This document shows positions 52,658 to 62,760 of a stretch of DNA of 64,000 bases, piece after piece (the stretch's first letter is position 1; the number at the start of each line of letters is the position of its first letter). The notes below the pieces were generated by a model. It did no database searches and was not told where the DNA came from. It saw only the letters and a list, made by a program, of their open reading frames with translations. Source of the DNA: Paracoccus aestuariivivens (GTDB taxonomy: Bacteria; Pseudomonadota; Alphaproteobacteria; Rhodobacterales; Rhodobacteraceae); assembly GCF_009711225.1 (NCBI RefSeq), contig NZ_WMIE01000007.1, positions 62,001 through 126,000 of the forward strand, read 5' to 3'. The position numbers were made by a program, and so were the translations under genes.

Positions 52658-52713
52658 CGCTTTCCCTTTGCCGCATTGACCGGTATATCCGCGCCATTCG
52701 AAAGGAAAAGCTC

Positions 52714-53958
52714 ATGACCTACCATGCCAAATCCGAATTCCTCCACGTGATGATGGAACGCGGCTATCTGGCGGACTGCACCGATCTGCAGTCGCTGGAC
52801 GACGCGCTCATCGAAGGCCCGGTGACGGCATATATCGGTTATGACGCGACTGCGGCCAGCCTGCATGTCGGCCACCTGCTGAACATCATGATGCTGCGCT
52901 GGTTCCAGAAGACCGGCAATCGCCCGATCACCCTGATGGGCGGCGGCACGACCAAGGTCGGCGATCCCAGCTTCCGCAGCGAGGAACGCCCGCTGCTGAC
53001 CCCCGACGCCATCCAGTCGAATATCGACGGCATGGGTCAGGTCTTTGCCCGCTACCTCGATTACGGCGAGGGCAAGGCCAAGATGCTGAACAACGCCGAG
53101 TGGCTGGACAACCTGAACTACCTTGAATTCCTGCGCGACATCGGGCGGCATTTCAGTGTCAACCGGATGCTGTCGTTTGAATCGGTGAAGTCGCGGCTGG
53201 ATCGCGAGCAGTCGCTGTCCTTCCTTGAGTTCAACTACATGATCCTGCAGGCCTACGACTTCCTCGAACTGTACCGGCGTTACGATTGCCGCCTGCAAAT
53301 GGGCGGCTCGGACCAGTGGGGCAACATCATTAACGGGATCGACCTGACCCGCCGTGTCCTGGATGGAGAGATCTTCGGCCTGACCTCGCCGCTACTGACC
53401 ACCTCGGACGGGCGCAAAATGGGCAAGTCGGCGGGCGGAGCGGTCTGGCTGAACGGCGCGATGCTGTCGCCCTACGAGTTCTGGCAGTTCTGGCGCAACA
53501 CCACCGACGCCGATGTCGGACGCTTCCTGAAGCTTTATACCGAGCTGCCGGTTGACGAATGCAACCGCCTTGGCGCGCTGTCGGGTTCGGAAATCAACGC
53601 GGCCAAGATCATTCTGGCCAACGAGGTCACCACCCTTCTACACGGCGCAGAAGCCGCCGCCAGCGCCGAAGCGACGGCCCGTCAGGTCTTTGAACAGGGC
53701 GGTGCAGGTGGCGATCTGGAAATCGCGACCATCGCAGCCGATGCGCTGACCAGCGGGCTGACCGTGACGCAGCTTCTAGTCCAGACCGGAATCACCGGCT
53801 CGGGCAAAGAGGCCAAGCGCCTGATCACCGAAGGCGGCCTGCGCCTGAACAACGAGGCGGTGACGGACCCCCAGCTCGTTGTCGACACCGCCCTGATCGG
53901 AGACGGGCTGAAAGTGTCGGTCGGGAAGAAAAAGCATCGCATGGTGCAGATTGGTTAA
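52714..53958 (+). CDS. tyrS: Tyrosyl-tRNA synthetase
   Basis: 414 aa from [13 protein letters not shown] at 52714 (AAAGGAAAA ribosome site). Class I signature SLHVGHLLN and the KMSKS-type loop [11 protein letters not shown], where the first Ser is replaced by Gly. Tyrosine pocket [10 protein letters not shown] and [10 protein letters not shown]. The C-terminal S4-like RNA-binding domain is at about 350-414. The upstream open frame from 52171 lies over anmK and is spurious. Terminator follows at once. Confidence 0.98.
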   Translation: MTYHAKSEFLHVMMERGYLADCTDLQSLDDALIEGPVTAYIGYDATAASLHVGHLLNIMMLRWFQKTGNRPITLMGGGTTKVGDPSFRSEERPLLTPDAIQSNIDGMGQVFARYLDYGEGKAKMLNNAEWLDNLNYLEFLRDIGRHFSVNRMLSFESVKSRLDREQSLSFLEFNYMILQAYDFLELYRRYDCRLQMGGSDQWGNIINGIDLTRRVLDGEIFGLTSPLLTTSDGRKMGKSAGGAVWLNGAMLSPYEFWQFWRNTTDADVGRFLKLYTELPVDECNRLGALSGSEINAAKIILANEVTTLLHGAEAAASAEATARQVFEQGGAGGDLEIATIAADALTSGLTVTQLLVQTGITGSGKEAKRLITEGGLRLNNEAVTDPQLVVDTALIGDGLKVSVGKKKHRMVQIG

Positions 53959-53961
53959 ACG

Positions 53962-53987
53962 AAAGGCCGGGGAAATCCGGCCTTTTT
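53962..53987 (+). terminator. tyrS terminator
   Basis: 9-bp stem AAAGGCCGG / CCGGCCTTT, loop GGAAAT, then two further Ts; 3 bases after the stop codon. Confidence 0.95.
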
Positions 53988-54018
53988 CATTTCCGCAAAG
54001 CTAACAGGACCAGATGAA

Positions 54019-54441
54019 ATGCCAGATGATACCGACCTGCTGAGTGCCGCCTGCCATTGCGGAGCCGTCCGGTTTCAGGTGCGATTGAGCGACGGGTTCA
54101 AGACCGCCCGCCGCTGCAACTGCTCGTATTGCCGGATGCGGGGCGCGATTGCCGTCTCGGCCCATCTGGACGATATGCAGATCGTCGAGGGCGAGGAAAA
54201 CCTGACGCTGTATCAATTCAACACCGGCACGGCGAAGCATTACTTTTGCAAGATCTGCGGCATCTATACCCATCACCAGCGCCGGTCGGACCCGACCCAG
54301 TTCGGGGTCAACGTCGCCTGCCTCGAGGGCGTCAGCCCCTTCGACTTTACCGAAGTGCCAGTGCTCGAAGGTGTCCGGCATCCCTCGGATGGACGAACCG
54401 GCTCGGGCCTTGCAGGCGTGCTGCGCTATACGTCCAGCTAA
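54019..54441 (+). CDS. GFA-family zinc protein
   Basis: 140 aa of the glutathione-dependent formaldehyde-activating (GFA/CENP-V) fold. Zinc cysteines: 12 and 14 (ACHCGAV), 33, 35 and 38 (RRCNCSYCRMRG), 77 and 80 (YFCKICGIYTHHQRR). Most members have no proven activity. No formaldehyde dehydrogenase gene is adjacent, so a formaldehyde role should not be assumed. Confidence 0.9.
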   Translation: MPDDTDLLSAACHCGAVRFQVRLSDGFKTARRCNCSYCRMRGAIAVSAHLDDMQIVEGEENLTLYQFNTGTAKHYFCKICGIYTHHQRRSDPTQFGVNVACLEGVSPFDFTEVPVLEGVRHPSDGRTGSGLAGVLRYTSS

Positions 54442-54465
54442 GCCGAAGCCGTTGCACCAAACAAA

Positions 54466-54493
54466 AATGGCCCCGCTTGAACGCGGGGCCATT
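54466..54493. terminator. Bidirectional terminator between GFA gene and cyclophilin
   Basis: 11-bp stem AATGGCCCCGC / GCGGGGCCATT, loop TTGAAC; T-rich on both strands (GATTTTT on plus, TTTTTG on minus). Confidence 0.93.
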
Positions 54494-54514
54494 GATTTTT
54501 CCGTCGGGTCGGGA

Positions 54515-55097
54515 TCACTCGGTAACGGTGACTTTGACCATGTAGTCCGGCTCGACCACCGAACCATTGGCTGCGGGATCGCCCTTCTTGATGGCGTTCA
54601 GCACGTCCCAGCCATCGACCAACTGGCCGACGACAGTGTACTGGCCGTCAAGAAACTCGGCCGGAGCCAGATCGATGAAGAACTGACTGTTGGCGCTGTT
54701 CGGGTCCTGCGAGCGGGCCATGCCGACAGTGCCGCGCTGGAAGCTGACATCGTTGAACTCGGCCGGAAGATCCGGCATCGACGAGCCGCCCATCCCCGCA
54801 CGCGCGGTATCCGCGCCGTGCTTGCCGAACTCGACATCACCGGTCTGGGCCATGAACCCGTCGATGACACGGTGGAACACCACGCCGTCATAGGCCCCCG
54901 ATTTTGCCAGCGACAGCAGACGCTCGACATGCTTGGGCGCTTTGTCCGAATACAGGTCCAGAACGATCCTGCCTTTGGCCGTACCTGCGGTGTCGGCAAC
55001 CTCGATCACAAGGTTCGGACCCGCGCCGTCGGTGACACCCGGCAAACCCTCGGCATGGGCTGCGCCCGCTGCCAGCAGCAAGGCCGGGACCAGCGCC

Positions 55098-55108
<11 letters not shown>
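54515..55108 (-). CDS. Periplasmic peptidyl-prolyl cis-trans isomerase (cyclophilin)
   Basis: 197 aa with a signal peptide ending AHA (about 19). The cyclophilin core is clear: VVFHRVIDGFMAQTGDVEFG (catalytic Arg in FHRVIDGFMAQ), GTVGMARSQDPNSANSQFFIDL and GQYTVVGQLVDGWDVL. It overlaps the end of the cytoplasmic cyclophilin gene by 11 bases. Confidence 0.93.
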
Positions 55109-55607
<499 letters not shown>

Positions 55608-55771
55608 GGCGGGTCTCCTTCTAATGGCTCGGGGCACAGGCATACGCATTTCGTGTGCTGCACACAACGCCGCCATTGCCGCGCGGTTCACCGCCGGTGC
55701 AGGTTGACGAAAATATCAACTTGCGTGACAACCCCGCACGACAGCGTGAACGGATCAGGAAAGGATCATAC

Positions 55772-56968
55772 ATGGCGGATTTCAACACGATCGATGACCT
55801 TGACCTAGACGGCAAGGTCGTGCTGACCCGCGTGGACGTGAACGTTCCCGTCGAGAACGGTCAGGTGACCGACGCCACGCGGATCGAAAAGATCGTGCCG
55901 ACGGTCAAGGATATCCAGGCCAAAGGCGGCATTCCAGTGCTATTGGCGCATTTCGACCGCCCCAAAGGCAAGCGCGTCGACAGCATGAGCCTGAAGATCG
56001 TCATCCCCGCGCTGGAAAAGGCCTTGGGCCAACCGGTGAAATTCGCGGACGAAGCCATCGGCGGTCCGGCCAAACGGGCCGTTGCCGATCTGAAGGCAGG
56101 CGATGTCCTGCTTCTGGAAAACACCCGCTTCTATCCGGGCGAAGAAACCAATGACCCGACTTTCGCGGCTTCGATCGCCGCTTTGGGTCAGGCCTATGTC
56201 AATGACGCATTCTCGGCCGCGCATCGCGCCCATGCCTCGACCGAGGGAATCGCCCGTCTGCTGCCCGCCGCTGCGGGCCGCCTGATGGAAGCCGAATTGA
56301 AGGCGCTGGACGCGGCCCTTGGCGCTCCGCAGCGTCCGGTCGTGGCCGTCGTCGGCGGGGCCAAGGTATCGACCAAACTGGAACTGCTGTCGAACCTGAT
56401 CACCAAGGTCGACCATCTGGTGATCGGTGGCGGCATGGCGAATACCTTCCTTGTTGCGCAAGGCATCGAGGTCGGCAAATCGCTGGCAGAACGCGACATG
56501 GCCGACACCGCGAGCAAGATCCTTGCGGATGCGACGGGCGCAGGCTGCACCATCCATCTGCCGGTCGATGTCGTCGTCGCACGCGAGTTCAAGGCCGGAG
56601 CCGAGAACGAGACCGTTGCCGCCGATGCCTGCCCCGCCGACGCGATGATCCTTGATGCCGGTCCCGAAACCGTTACCCGCATCCAGTCGGTGTTCGAGCA
56701 ATCGCGCACCCTGATCTGGAACGGTCCGCTGGGCGCATTCGAGATCCAGCCCTTCGACATGGCCACCAACGCAGCCGCCCAGATCGCCGCGCGCCTGACC
56801 CGCGAGGGTAAGCTGATCTCGGTCGCAGGCGGTGGCGACACCGTCGCAGCGTTGAACAAGGCTGGCGCCTCGGATGACTTCACCTTCATCTCGACCGCCG
56901 GTGGCGCTTTCCTTGAATGGATGGAGGGCAAAGAATTGCCCGGCGTCGCGGCACTGCAAAAACGCTGA
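55772..56968 (+). CDS. pgk: Phosphoglycerate kinase
   Basis: Glycolytic and gluconeogenic ATP-forming step. The protein is 398 aa from [16 protein letters not shown] at 55772 (AGGAAAGGA ribosome site). PGK signature [13 protein letters not shown], substrate sites FDRPKGKR and [13 protein letters not shown], hinge [14 protein letters not shown], and ATP site [18 protein letters not shown]. Monocistronic with a strong terminator. Confidence 0.98.
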   Translation: MADFNTIDDLDLDGKVVLTRVDVNVPVENGQVTDATRIEKIVPTVKDIQAKGGIPVLLAHFDRPKGKRVDSMSLKIVIPALEKALGQPVKFADEAIGGPAKRAVADLKAGDVLLLENTRFYPGEETNDPTFAASIAALGQAYVNDAFSAAHRAHASTEGIARLLPAAAGRLMEAELKALDAALGAPQRPVVAVVGGAKVSTKLELLSNLITKVDHLVIGGGMANTFLVAQGIEVGKSLAERDMADTASKILADATGAGCTIHLPVDVVVAREFKAGAENETVAADACPADAMILDAGPETVTRIQSVFEQSRTLIWNGPLGAFEIQPFDMATNAAAQIAARLTREGKLISVAGGGDTVAALNKAGASDDFTFISTAGGAFLEWMEGKELPGVAALQKR

Positions 56969-56978
56969 ACGAGCCAAA

Positions 56979-57006
56979 GGAAGGGCCCCGAAACCGGGGC
57001 CCTTTC
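56979..57006. terminator. Terminator between pgk and PEP mutase-like gene
   Basis: At least a 10-bp GC-rich stem AAGGGCCCCG / CGGGGCCCTT with loop AAAC, extendable outward. Lies between convergent genes; followed by GTTTC on plus and TTCCTTT on minus. Confidence 0.88.
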
Positions 57007-57010
57007 CGTT

Positions 57011-57784
57011 TCAGGCAACCGGAACGAGCGCCCTTGCCTCTTGCTCCAGCGCCGACATCAGGCCGATATAGGGCGCTGGCCCGAAACTGACCCGCGCGAC
57101 CCCGAGTGTCGTCATATCGCGCACATCCTGAACCGTTCCCCGTATCATCACATTGACGGGCAGCGTCGCTGCCTCGCAAATCCTTCGGATCAAGGCCTTG
57201 TCGGTCAGCCCCGGAACGAAGAACCCGTCCGCACCAGCCGCCGCATAGGCCGCTTCGCGGGCCAATGCCTCGTCCAGCAAACCGGCGTGATCCACCGTGG
57301 GTGCTGCCTTCAGGAAGACATCCGTACGGGCGTTGATAAATGCGGGAACGCCCGAGGCGTCCGTCGCTTCGCGAACCGCGCGCAACCGCGCCACCTGATC
57401 CTCGATGCTGTAAAGGCCGGGACCGTCGACGACTTGATCCTCGAAATTCAGCCCCGCGACGCCAAGCGCCAGAAGATCGCTGACGTTCTGGCGCAGCTCA
57501 TGCAGATCGGATGCATAGCCACCCTCGAAATCCACGCCGACCGGCATATCGACGCTGTTCACGATCCGCGCGACTGCCCTTAACGCATCGTCCAAAGGCA
57601 GTTTCTCGCCGTCAGAATAGCCCTGAGCCGCGGCCATCGCCCAACTACCCGTCGCAATCGCCTTTGCCCCGCCGCGGGCCACAGACAGGGCGCTGCCGGC
57701 ATCCCAGATATTGTAAAGCACAAGCGGGTCACGCGGGACATGCAGGCTGCGGAACAACCGCACCTTCTCGATTTGGGAGGTCAT
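57011..57784 (-). CDS. Isocitrate lyase/PEP mutase family enzyme
   Basis: 257 aa barrel of the ICL/PEPM superfamily. Visible motifs: LYNIWDAGSALSVARGGAKAIATGSW, metal site VGVDFEGGYA, LNFEDQVVD and FINARTDVF. It lacks the KKCGH loop of true isocitrate lyase, so it is one of the carboxy-PEP mutase or oxaloacetate-decarboxylase-like members. Substrate unknown. ATG overlaps the ada stop by four bases, so it is co-transcribed with ada. Confidence 0.88.
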   Translation of the reverse strand: MTSQIEKVRLFRSLHVPRDPLVLYNIWDAGSALSVARGGAKAIATGSWAMAAAQGYSDGEKLPLDDALRAVARIVNSVDMPVGVDFEGGYASDLHELRQNVSDLLALGVAGLNFEDQVVDGPGLYSIEDQVARLRAVREATDASGVPAFINARTDVFLKAAPTVDHAGLLDEALAREAAYAAAGADGFFVPGLTDKALIRRICEAATLPVNVMIRGTVQDVRDMTTLGVARVSFGPAPYIGLMSALEQEARALVPVA

Positions 57785-58854
57785 GCGATTTGTTCCAATG
57801 CTGTTGATTTAAGTTGCCGCTCGATCTCGATCAGGCGTTGCTTGCGCCAAAGTCCGCCGCCATATCCGGTCAATGATCCATCCGCCCCGATGACACGATG
57901 GCAGGGAATCATCAGCGCGATCTGGTTCGCGCCATTGGCACGCGCCACAGCCCGTGTTGCCGTGGGTCGGCCGATCCGGCGCGCGATATCGGAATAGCTT
58001 CGCGTCTCGCCAGCCGGAATCTCGCGCAGGGCTTCCCAGACATGCTGGGTGAAGGCACTTCCGGCCACTGCAAGCGGGGTCGTGAAACGGGCCGAGCGCG
58101 CCGCGAAATAGTCGCCCAGTTCCGCCGCCGCCTGTTCGGACGGCGGCATCGGGCCAATCCCGATCCCCTGCCGGTTGCCCTCCTGCAGCCGCTTCAATTC
58201 GGCGGGCAAAGCCTTGCGGTCCAGAAACTCCAGCAAATGCAGGTGATGGCGGCTGCTGACCGCGATCATGTCCCCCAATGGAGTAGGTATCCACATCGCC
58301 CGCAACAGCCCTTCGGAGCGAAGCTCGGCAGGCGCACAACCCAGCAAACGGGCAAAGGCGGCCCGAAACGCGCTGGCCGATTCAAAGCTGGCTTCGTGTT
58401 GCGCGGTGATGACCTTGCCGCCCGCAGCCAAGGTTTCGAAGCCTTCGCGCAGGCGGCGTTGGCGGGCCATTTCCAGAAACGTCATCCCGAACTGCCTTTT
58501 GAAGCTGCGCCGCACGGTGGAAAGGTCATAGCCGAGCTGCTCGACATCGCCTTCGGTCCAGCGCTGATCGGGGCGTTCGTCCAAAGCCTGCAAAAGCGCC
58601 GCAATGACCGGATCTGCCAACGCCGCCGCCTGAAGCGGATGACAACGCTTGCAGGCCCGAAAGCCCGCTTCGATGCATTCGCCGATGGTCGGGTAGAAGG
58701 TGCAATTCTCGGGCTTTGGCTTACGCGCCGGACAGGTCAGGCGGCAGAACACCCCTGTCGAGGAAACGCAAACAAAGGCCTGTCCGTCGAAGCGATCATC
58801 GCGGGCAAGCAAGGCGGCATATAGGGTGTGATGGTCAGGAAGGTCGAACAACAT
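57781..58854 (-). CDS. ada: Adaptive-response protein Ada (bifunctional)
   Basis: Regulator and suicide repair protein for methylated DNA, 357 aa. N-terminal zinc domain with Cys37 (methyl acceptor), Cys41, Cys68 and Cys71, matching E. coli Cys38, 42, 69 and 72; AraC-type helix-turn-helix domain at about 85-180; C-terminal O6-methylguanine methyltransferase with Cys318 in the PCHRVIG motif. All catalytic residues are present. I see no clear Ada box upstream. Confidence 0.96.
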   Translation of the reverse strand: MLFDLPDHHTLYAALLARDDRFDGQAFVCVSSTGVFCRLTCPARKPKPENCTFYPTIGECIEAGFRACKRCHPLQAAALADPVIAALLQALDERPDQRWTEGDVEQLGYDLSTVRRSFKRQFGMTFLEMARQRRLREGFETLAAGGKVITAQHEASFESASAFRAAFARLLGCAPAELRSEGLLRAMWIPTPLGDMIAVSSRHHLHLLEFLDRKALPAELKRLQEGNRQGIGIGPMPPSEQAAAELGDYFAARSARFTTPLAVAGSAFTQHVWEALREIPAGETRSYSDIARRIGRPTATRAVARANGANQIALMIPCHRVIGADGSLTGYGGGLWRKQRLIEIERQLKSTALEQIA

Positions 58855-59014
58855 GCGCAGGTTCTACTTTCGCATGAAACGCTACGCCGCCGCTTTTCGG
58901 GCGTCTATTCTTTTTTCTCCGCAAAGATCCCGTCTGCCCGGAAGCCACCACCCGCGCCGCCATGACTTTCATGCGGCGACACATTGCAGGTCAGTCATCC
59001 CGTCCAATGCGTCC

Positions 59015-59212
59015 CTACTTCGCGGGCGCTTCAACCGGAGCCGTCGCGGCGGCAGGCGGCAGGTTCCGTTCGATGTCGCGAGACTCGGTGTCCCGCGAGA
59101 GGATGTACAGGAATGTGCCAAGCGCGATCACGAAAGCCAGCGCGAACACCATGAAGAACGGCCGGTTCTGGCGGAACTGTTCGGGAATGCTGTCTGGGTC
59201 TTCGTTGGCCAT
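59015..59212 (-). CDS. Small single-pass membrane protein
   Basis: 65 aa from MANEDPDSIPEQFRQN at 59212, with a GGGGGAAA ribosome site. One helix at about 19-38 (FFMVFALAFVIALGTFLYIL), then a charged and Pro/Ala tail. Divergent from fba. I do not recognise the family; it is probably a conserved membrane protein of the fba neighbourhood. Confidence 0.7.
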   Translation of the reverse strand: MANEDPDSIPEQFRQNRPFFMVFALAFVIALGTFLYILSRDTESRDIERNLPPAAATAPVEAPAK

Positions 59213-59445
59213 GGGAATTTCCCCCATATGGATGGCATGCACATAACGCGCGTCGCGATTTGCGGTTCCTGACCTGCTTGACGGCGCGGCAGCCATGCCT
59301 AGGGTCGCACCGTGACGCTGTGTTTTAACCAGAATGACAAGATTTCGGGTTAGGCACTGAAAAGACGGGCTCTCTGTTAGCGCAACCCGAATTGCCCTTG
59401 GCGGTGGTTTTGCTAAGTCACGCCCAAACTGGATTGGAGTTTCAG

Positions 59446-60375
59446 ATGACAATGACCGATACCGTCCGCAAGATCCTCGCCAACTACGAAGGCGAGAACC
59501 CCGGCGTAAAGGCCCAACTGGCCCGCATGCTGATGACCGGCAAGCTTGCGGGCACCGGCAAGATGATCATCCTGCCCGTGGACCAAGGCTTCGAGCACGG
59601 CCCGGCGCGGACCTTCGCTGCGAACCCGGCGGCTTACGACCCCCATTACCACTACCAGCTGGCGATCGACGCGGGCCTGAACGCCTATGCCGCACCGCTG
59701 GGCATGATCGAGGCTGGCGCCGACACCTTCGCCGGTCAGATCCCGACCATCCTGAAAGTGAACTCGGCGAACTCGCTGATGTCGGACACTGCCGGCAAGA
59801 ACCAGGCTGTCACCGCATCGGTCGATGACGCGCTGCGTCTGGGCTGCTCGGCCATCGGCTTCACCATCTATCCGGGTTCGGACATGGCGCTCGACATGTT
59901 CGAAGAGATCGTCGAGATGCGCAAGGAAGCCGCCGCGAAAGGCGTCGCGACCGTGATCTGGTCCTACCCGCGCGGCGAAGCGATCACCAAAGACGGCGAG
60001 ACCGCCATCGACGTGGCTGCCTATGCCGCACAGATCGCTGCCCTGATCGGCGCGCACATCATCAAGATCAAGCTCTCGACCGATCACCTGATGTTGCCGG
60101 AAGCGAAAAAGGTCTACGAGGACAAACAGATCGACATCGCGACCCAAGCCAAGCGCGTCGAGCACTGCATGCAGTCCTCGTTCAACGGCCGTCGCATCGT
60201 CGTCTTCTCGGGCGGTGCCGCAAAAGGTGCCGATGCCGTCTATGACGACGCCCGCGCGATCCGCGACGGCGGCGGCAACGGCTCGATCATCGGCCGCAAC
60301 AGCTTCCAGCGTTCGCGCGAAGACGCGCTGGAAATGCTGAACAAGCTGGTCGACATCTATCTGGGCAAAGCCTGA
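59446..60375 (+). CDS. Class I fructose-bisphosphate aldolase (DhnA/FbaB type)
   Basis: 309 aa from MTMTDTVRKILANYEG at 59446 (TGGAGT ribosome site). DhnA-type class I fold, not the zinc class II enzyme: LPVDQGFEHGPARTF, then VIWSYPRGEAI, and the Schiff-base lysine in IIKIKLSTDH (about 207-209). Phosphate-binding end VFSGGAAKGADAV and IIGRNSFQRS. Cleaves fructose 1,6-bisphosphate. A long gap of 233 bases upstream holds its promoter. Confidence 0.94.
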   Translation: MTMTDTVRKILANYEGENPGVKAQLARMLMTGKLAGTGKMIILPVDQGFEHGPARTFAANPAAYDPHYHYQLAIDAGLNAYAAPLGMIEAGADTFAGQIPTILKVNSANSLMSDTAGKNQAVTASVDDALRLGCSAIGFTIYPGSDMALDMFEEIVEMRKEAAAKGVATVIWSYPRGEAITKDGETAIDVAAYAAQIAALIGAHIIKIKLSTDHLMLPEAKKVYEDKQIDIATQAKRVEHCMQSSFNGRRIVVFSGGAAKGADAVYDDARAIRDGGGNGSIIGRNSFQRSREDALEMLNKLVDIYLGKA

Positions 60376-60413
60376 TCGCTTTTCCCGCAAGGGAACACGC
60401 CAAGAAACAAGGA

Positions 60414-60437
60414 GGGCGTCCGCAGGGGCGCCCTTTT
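60414..60437 (+). terminator. fba terminator
   Basis: 8-bp stem GGGCGTCC / GGGCGCCC (one G-T), loop GCAG, then TTTTCCTTTT. Confidence 0.9.
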
Positions 60438-60489
60438 CCTTTTGGGCAATAAAGCCTAGTTTCCCCGCCAAAGAATGAAGGATGGGTGC

Positions 60490-61611
60490 ATGTCGTTTTT
60501 CTCGAAGCTGCGCGACCGGCTGACGCGGTCCTCGTCGAAGATCGGCGCGGGGTTGGACGATATCGTATCGGATGGGGCGGTCGAGGCCGCGACGCCCGTC
60601 AGCCATAGCGAAATCGCCCCTGCTGCGACGCCCGAGACACCACCAGTCACGCCGCCAGCGACACCGCCTGCTCCGATCCAGATCCCCGACGTCGTCCCCG
60701 CGCCGGTGCCGGAAGCGCCAGCGCGCTCCGGTATCATCGGACGGATGTTCGGGCGCAGTGGCGATAGTTCCGAGCCTCGCCGCGAGTTGGACGACGCGAT
60801 GCTCGAAGATCTGGAGGAGATGCTGATCCAGTCCGACATGGGCGTCGAAACCTCGCTTCGGGTCACTGCCAATATCGCCGAGGGCCGGATGGGCCGGAAG
60901 GTTTCCTCGACCGAGTTGAAGGAACTTCTGGCCGGTGAAGTCACCCGCATCATGACCCCCGTGGCCAAGCCGCTGCCGATCTATCCCAAGCGCCCGCAGG
61001 TGGTGCTGGTAGTCGGCGTGAACGGCTCGGGCAAAACCACGACCATCGGCAAGCTCGCGAGCCAGTTCAAGGCGGCGGGCAAGAATGTCGTGATCGCGGC
61101 GGGCGATACCTTCCGCGCTGCTGCGGTCGAGCAGCTTCAGGTCTGGGGCAAGCGCGCCGGTGTGCCGGTGATGACCGCGCCCGAGGGTTCCGACCCCGCG
61201 AGCCTTGCCTTTGACGCCATGGCGCGCGCCGAGGCCGAGGGCGCCGACCTGCTGATGATCGACACCGCCGGGCGGCTGCAGAACCGTCAGGACCTGATGG
61301 AAGAACTGGCCAAGATCGTCCGCGTGATCCGCAAAAAAGACCCCTCGGCCCCGCATAATACCCTGCTGGTGCTGGACGCGACCACCGGCCAGAACGCGCT
61401 GAGCCAGGTCGAAACCTTCCAGAAGCTCGCCGATGTCTCGGGTCTGGTGATGACCAAGCTCGACGGCACGGCGCGGGGCGGCGTGCTGGTCGCGCTGGCA
61501 GACCGCTTCGGCCTGCCGATCCATGCCATCGGTGTGGGCGAGCAGATCGACGATCTGGACGCGTTCGACGCGCGCGATTTCGCCCGCGCGCTTGTCGGCT
61601 TGGGGGAATAA
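60490..61611 (+). CDS. ftsY: Signal recognition particle receptor FtsY
   Basis: GTPase that docks SRP-ribosome complexes at the membrane. The protein is 373 aa from MSFFSKLRDRLTRSSSK at 60490 (AAGGAT site); an ATG at 60475 is an alternative. Variable Pro/Ala-rich segment to about residue 80, N domain, then G domain with GVNGSGKTTTIGKLAS (about 176-190), DTAGR, and TKLDGTARGG. Terminator follows. Confidence 0.97.
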   Translation: MSFFSKLRDRLTRSSSKIGAGLDDIVSDGAVEAATPVSHSEIAPAATPETPPVTPPATPPAPIQIPDVVPAPVPEAPARSGIIGRMFGRSGDSSEPRRELDDAMLEDLEEMLIQSDMGVETSLRVTANIAEGRMGRKVSSTELKELLAGEVTRIMTPVAKPLPIYPKRPQVVLVVGVNGSGKTTTIGKLASQFKAAGKNVVIAAGDTFRAAAVEQLQVWGKRAGVPVMTAPEGSDPASLAFDAMARAEAEGADLLMIDTAGRLQNRQDLMEELAKIVRVIRKKDPSAPHNTLLVLDATTGQNALSQVETFQKLADVSGLVMTKLDGTARGGVLVALADRFGLPIHAIGVGEQIDDLDAFDARDFARALVGLGE

Positions 61612-61627
61612 TCCCTTTCGACAAGGG

Positions 61628-61661
61628 AAAGGCCGTGACGCGCTGCGCCACGGCCTTTTTT
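61628..61661 (+). terminator. ftsY terminator
   Basis: 10-bp stem AAAGGCCGTG / CACGGCCTTT with an 11-base loop, then continuing T-run. Confidence 0.94.
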
Positions 61662-62029
61662 CATGGCTTCACGATATGCGACTCAGACTTGGTCGTCTCT
61701 TCGATCTCGACATTCCCTGCCGCATCGGCTGCCGGCATCGAGACATCTTTCGGCGGCACGAAGGGCGCGGTGAGTTCGGCCTTTTTCGTCTGCTTGTCAT
61801 AGATGCAGACATAGCGATCCGCCCCGCCATCGGGCAGCGTCGTGATCAGCAGCGCCGCGCCAAAATGCTCTGAGCCGAAAGGGTTCACCTCGATCCCGGT
61901 TTCGCCCTCGGCGGGCGCAAGGGCGGTGCAGGCCTTTTCGACATCGGCTTGGAATTCCTTCCATGCCTCGTCGGTCGAGGCCAGCGCAGGTGTCGCGGCA
62001 AAAGCAAGAAGCAGAAGGGGCAGGCGCAT
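61661..62029 (-). CDS. Hypothetical exported protein
   Basis: 122 aa from MRLPLLLLAFAATPALAS at 62029 with an AAGGAGA ribosome site and a clear signal peptide (about 18). The mature part has two Cys (ACTALAP and YVCIYDKQ), possibly a disulfide, and a Pro/Glu-rich tail. No family recognised. It lies 53 bases downstream of hisG on the same strand and may be in that operon. Confidence 0.75.
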   Translation of the reverse strand: MRLPLLLLAFAATPALASTDEAWKEFQADVEKACTALAPAEGETGIEVNPFGSEHFGAALLITTLPDGGADRYVCIYDKQTKKAELTAPFVPPKDVSMPAADAAGNVEIEETTKSESHIVKP

Positions 62030-62082
62030 TGTCGGTCTCCTTCGAAAGGTCCGACCCAACGCCCCTGCCCCGTGAAGGGTTG

Positions 62083-62760
62083 CTAAAGCCCCAGCCGGGT
62101 GGCGAAAACCCGCACTTCATCCTCATCCCCGGCGGCGATCGAGCGCAGAAGCGTTGCCTGACTGCGCAGGATCGGTTCCTCGGCGAGGATCTTCAGGTGG
62201 TTCGCGCGCAGCGTCTCACCCGAGGAGGTGATATCGGCAATCGCCTCTGCGGTCAGGTTCGCGACCGTGCCTTCGGTCGCGCCTTGGCTGTCCACCAATT
62301 GGTAATCGGCCACCTCGTGATCCGAGAGCCATGCCCGCACCAGCCGGTGATACTTGGTCGCGATCCGCAGGCGGAAGCCATGCTCGGCGCGGAAATCGCG
62401 GGCGATGGTGGCGAAATCGTCCAGATCGTCGCAATCGGCCCAACAGGAGGGCACCGCCAAAATCAGATCGGCATGGCCGAAGCCCATCGGGGCCAATTCC
62501 TCGACATGGCTGCGCCAGCCCGCCAGCTTCTCACGGATCAGGTCGGTGCCGGTCACGCCCATATGGATACGGCCCGCTTTCAACTCGCGCGGGATTTCGC
62601 CCGCCGAAAGCAGCACCAGAGAGACGTTTTCCGCCCCCTCGACCCGCCCGGCATATTCCCGTTCCGAGCCTGCGCGCGATAGCTTCACGCCGCGCTCGGC
62701 AAACCAGTCAAAGGCCTGCTCCATCAGCCGCCCCTTGGACGGCACGCCCAGCCGGATCAT
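62083..62760 (-). CDS. hisG: ATP phosphoribosyltransferase, short form
   Basis: First, feedback-controlled step of histidine synthesis. The protein is 225 aa: the short HisG lacking the C-terminal regulatory domain, which needs HisZ for activity and inhibition. Motifs [29 protein letters not shown], and the PRPP loop VDSQGATEGTVANLTAEAI. ATG overlaps the hisZ stop by four bases. Confidence 0.97.
   Translation of the reverse strand: MIRLGVPSKGRLMEQAFDWFAERGVKLSRAGSEREYAGRVEGAENVSLVLLSAGEIPRELKAGRIHMGVTGTDLIREKLAGWRSHVEELAPMGFGHADLILAVPSCWADCDDLDDFATIARDFRAEHGFRLRIATKYHRLVRAWLSDHEVADYQLVDSQGATEGTVANLTAEAIADITSSGETLRANHLKILAEEPILRSQATLLRSIAAGDEDEVRVFATRLGL

Noticed and set aside
57011..57784. 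Isocitrate lyase (glyoxylate shunt)
   Set aside because: The family fold is right, but the protein is only 257 aa and lacks the KKCGH active-site loop of true isocitrate lyases.
59413..61524. 703-codon open frame antisense to fba and ftsY
   Set aside because: It spans two well-identified genes and their terminator on the other strand; composition is that of an antisense shadow.
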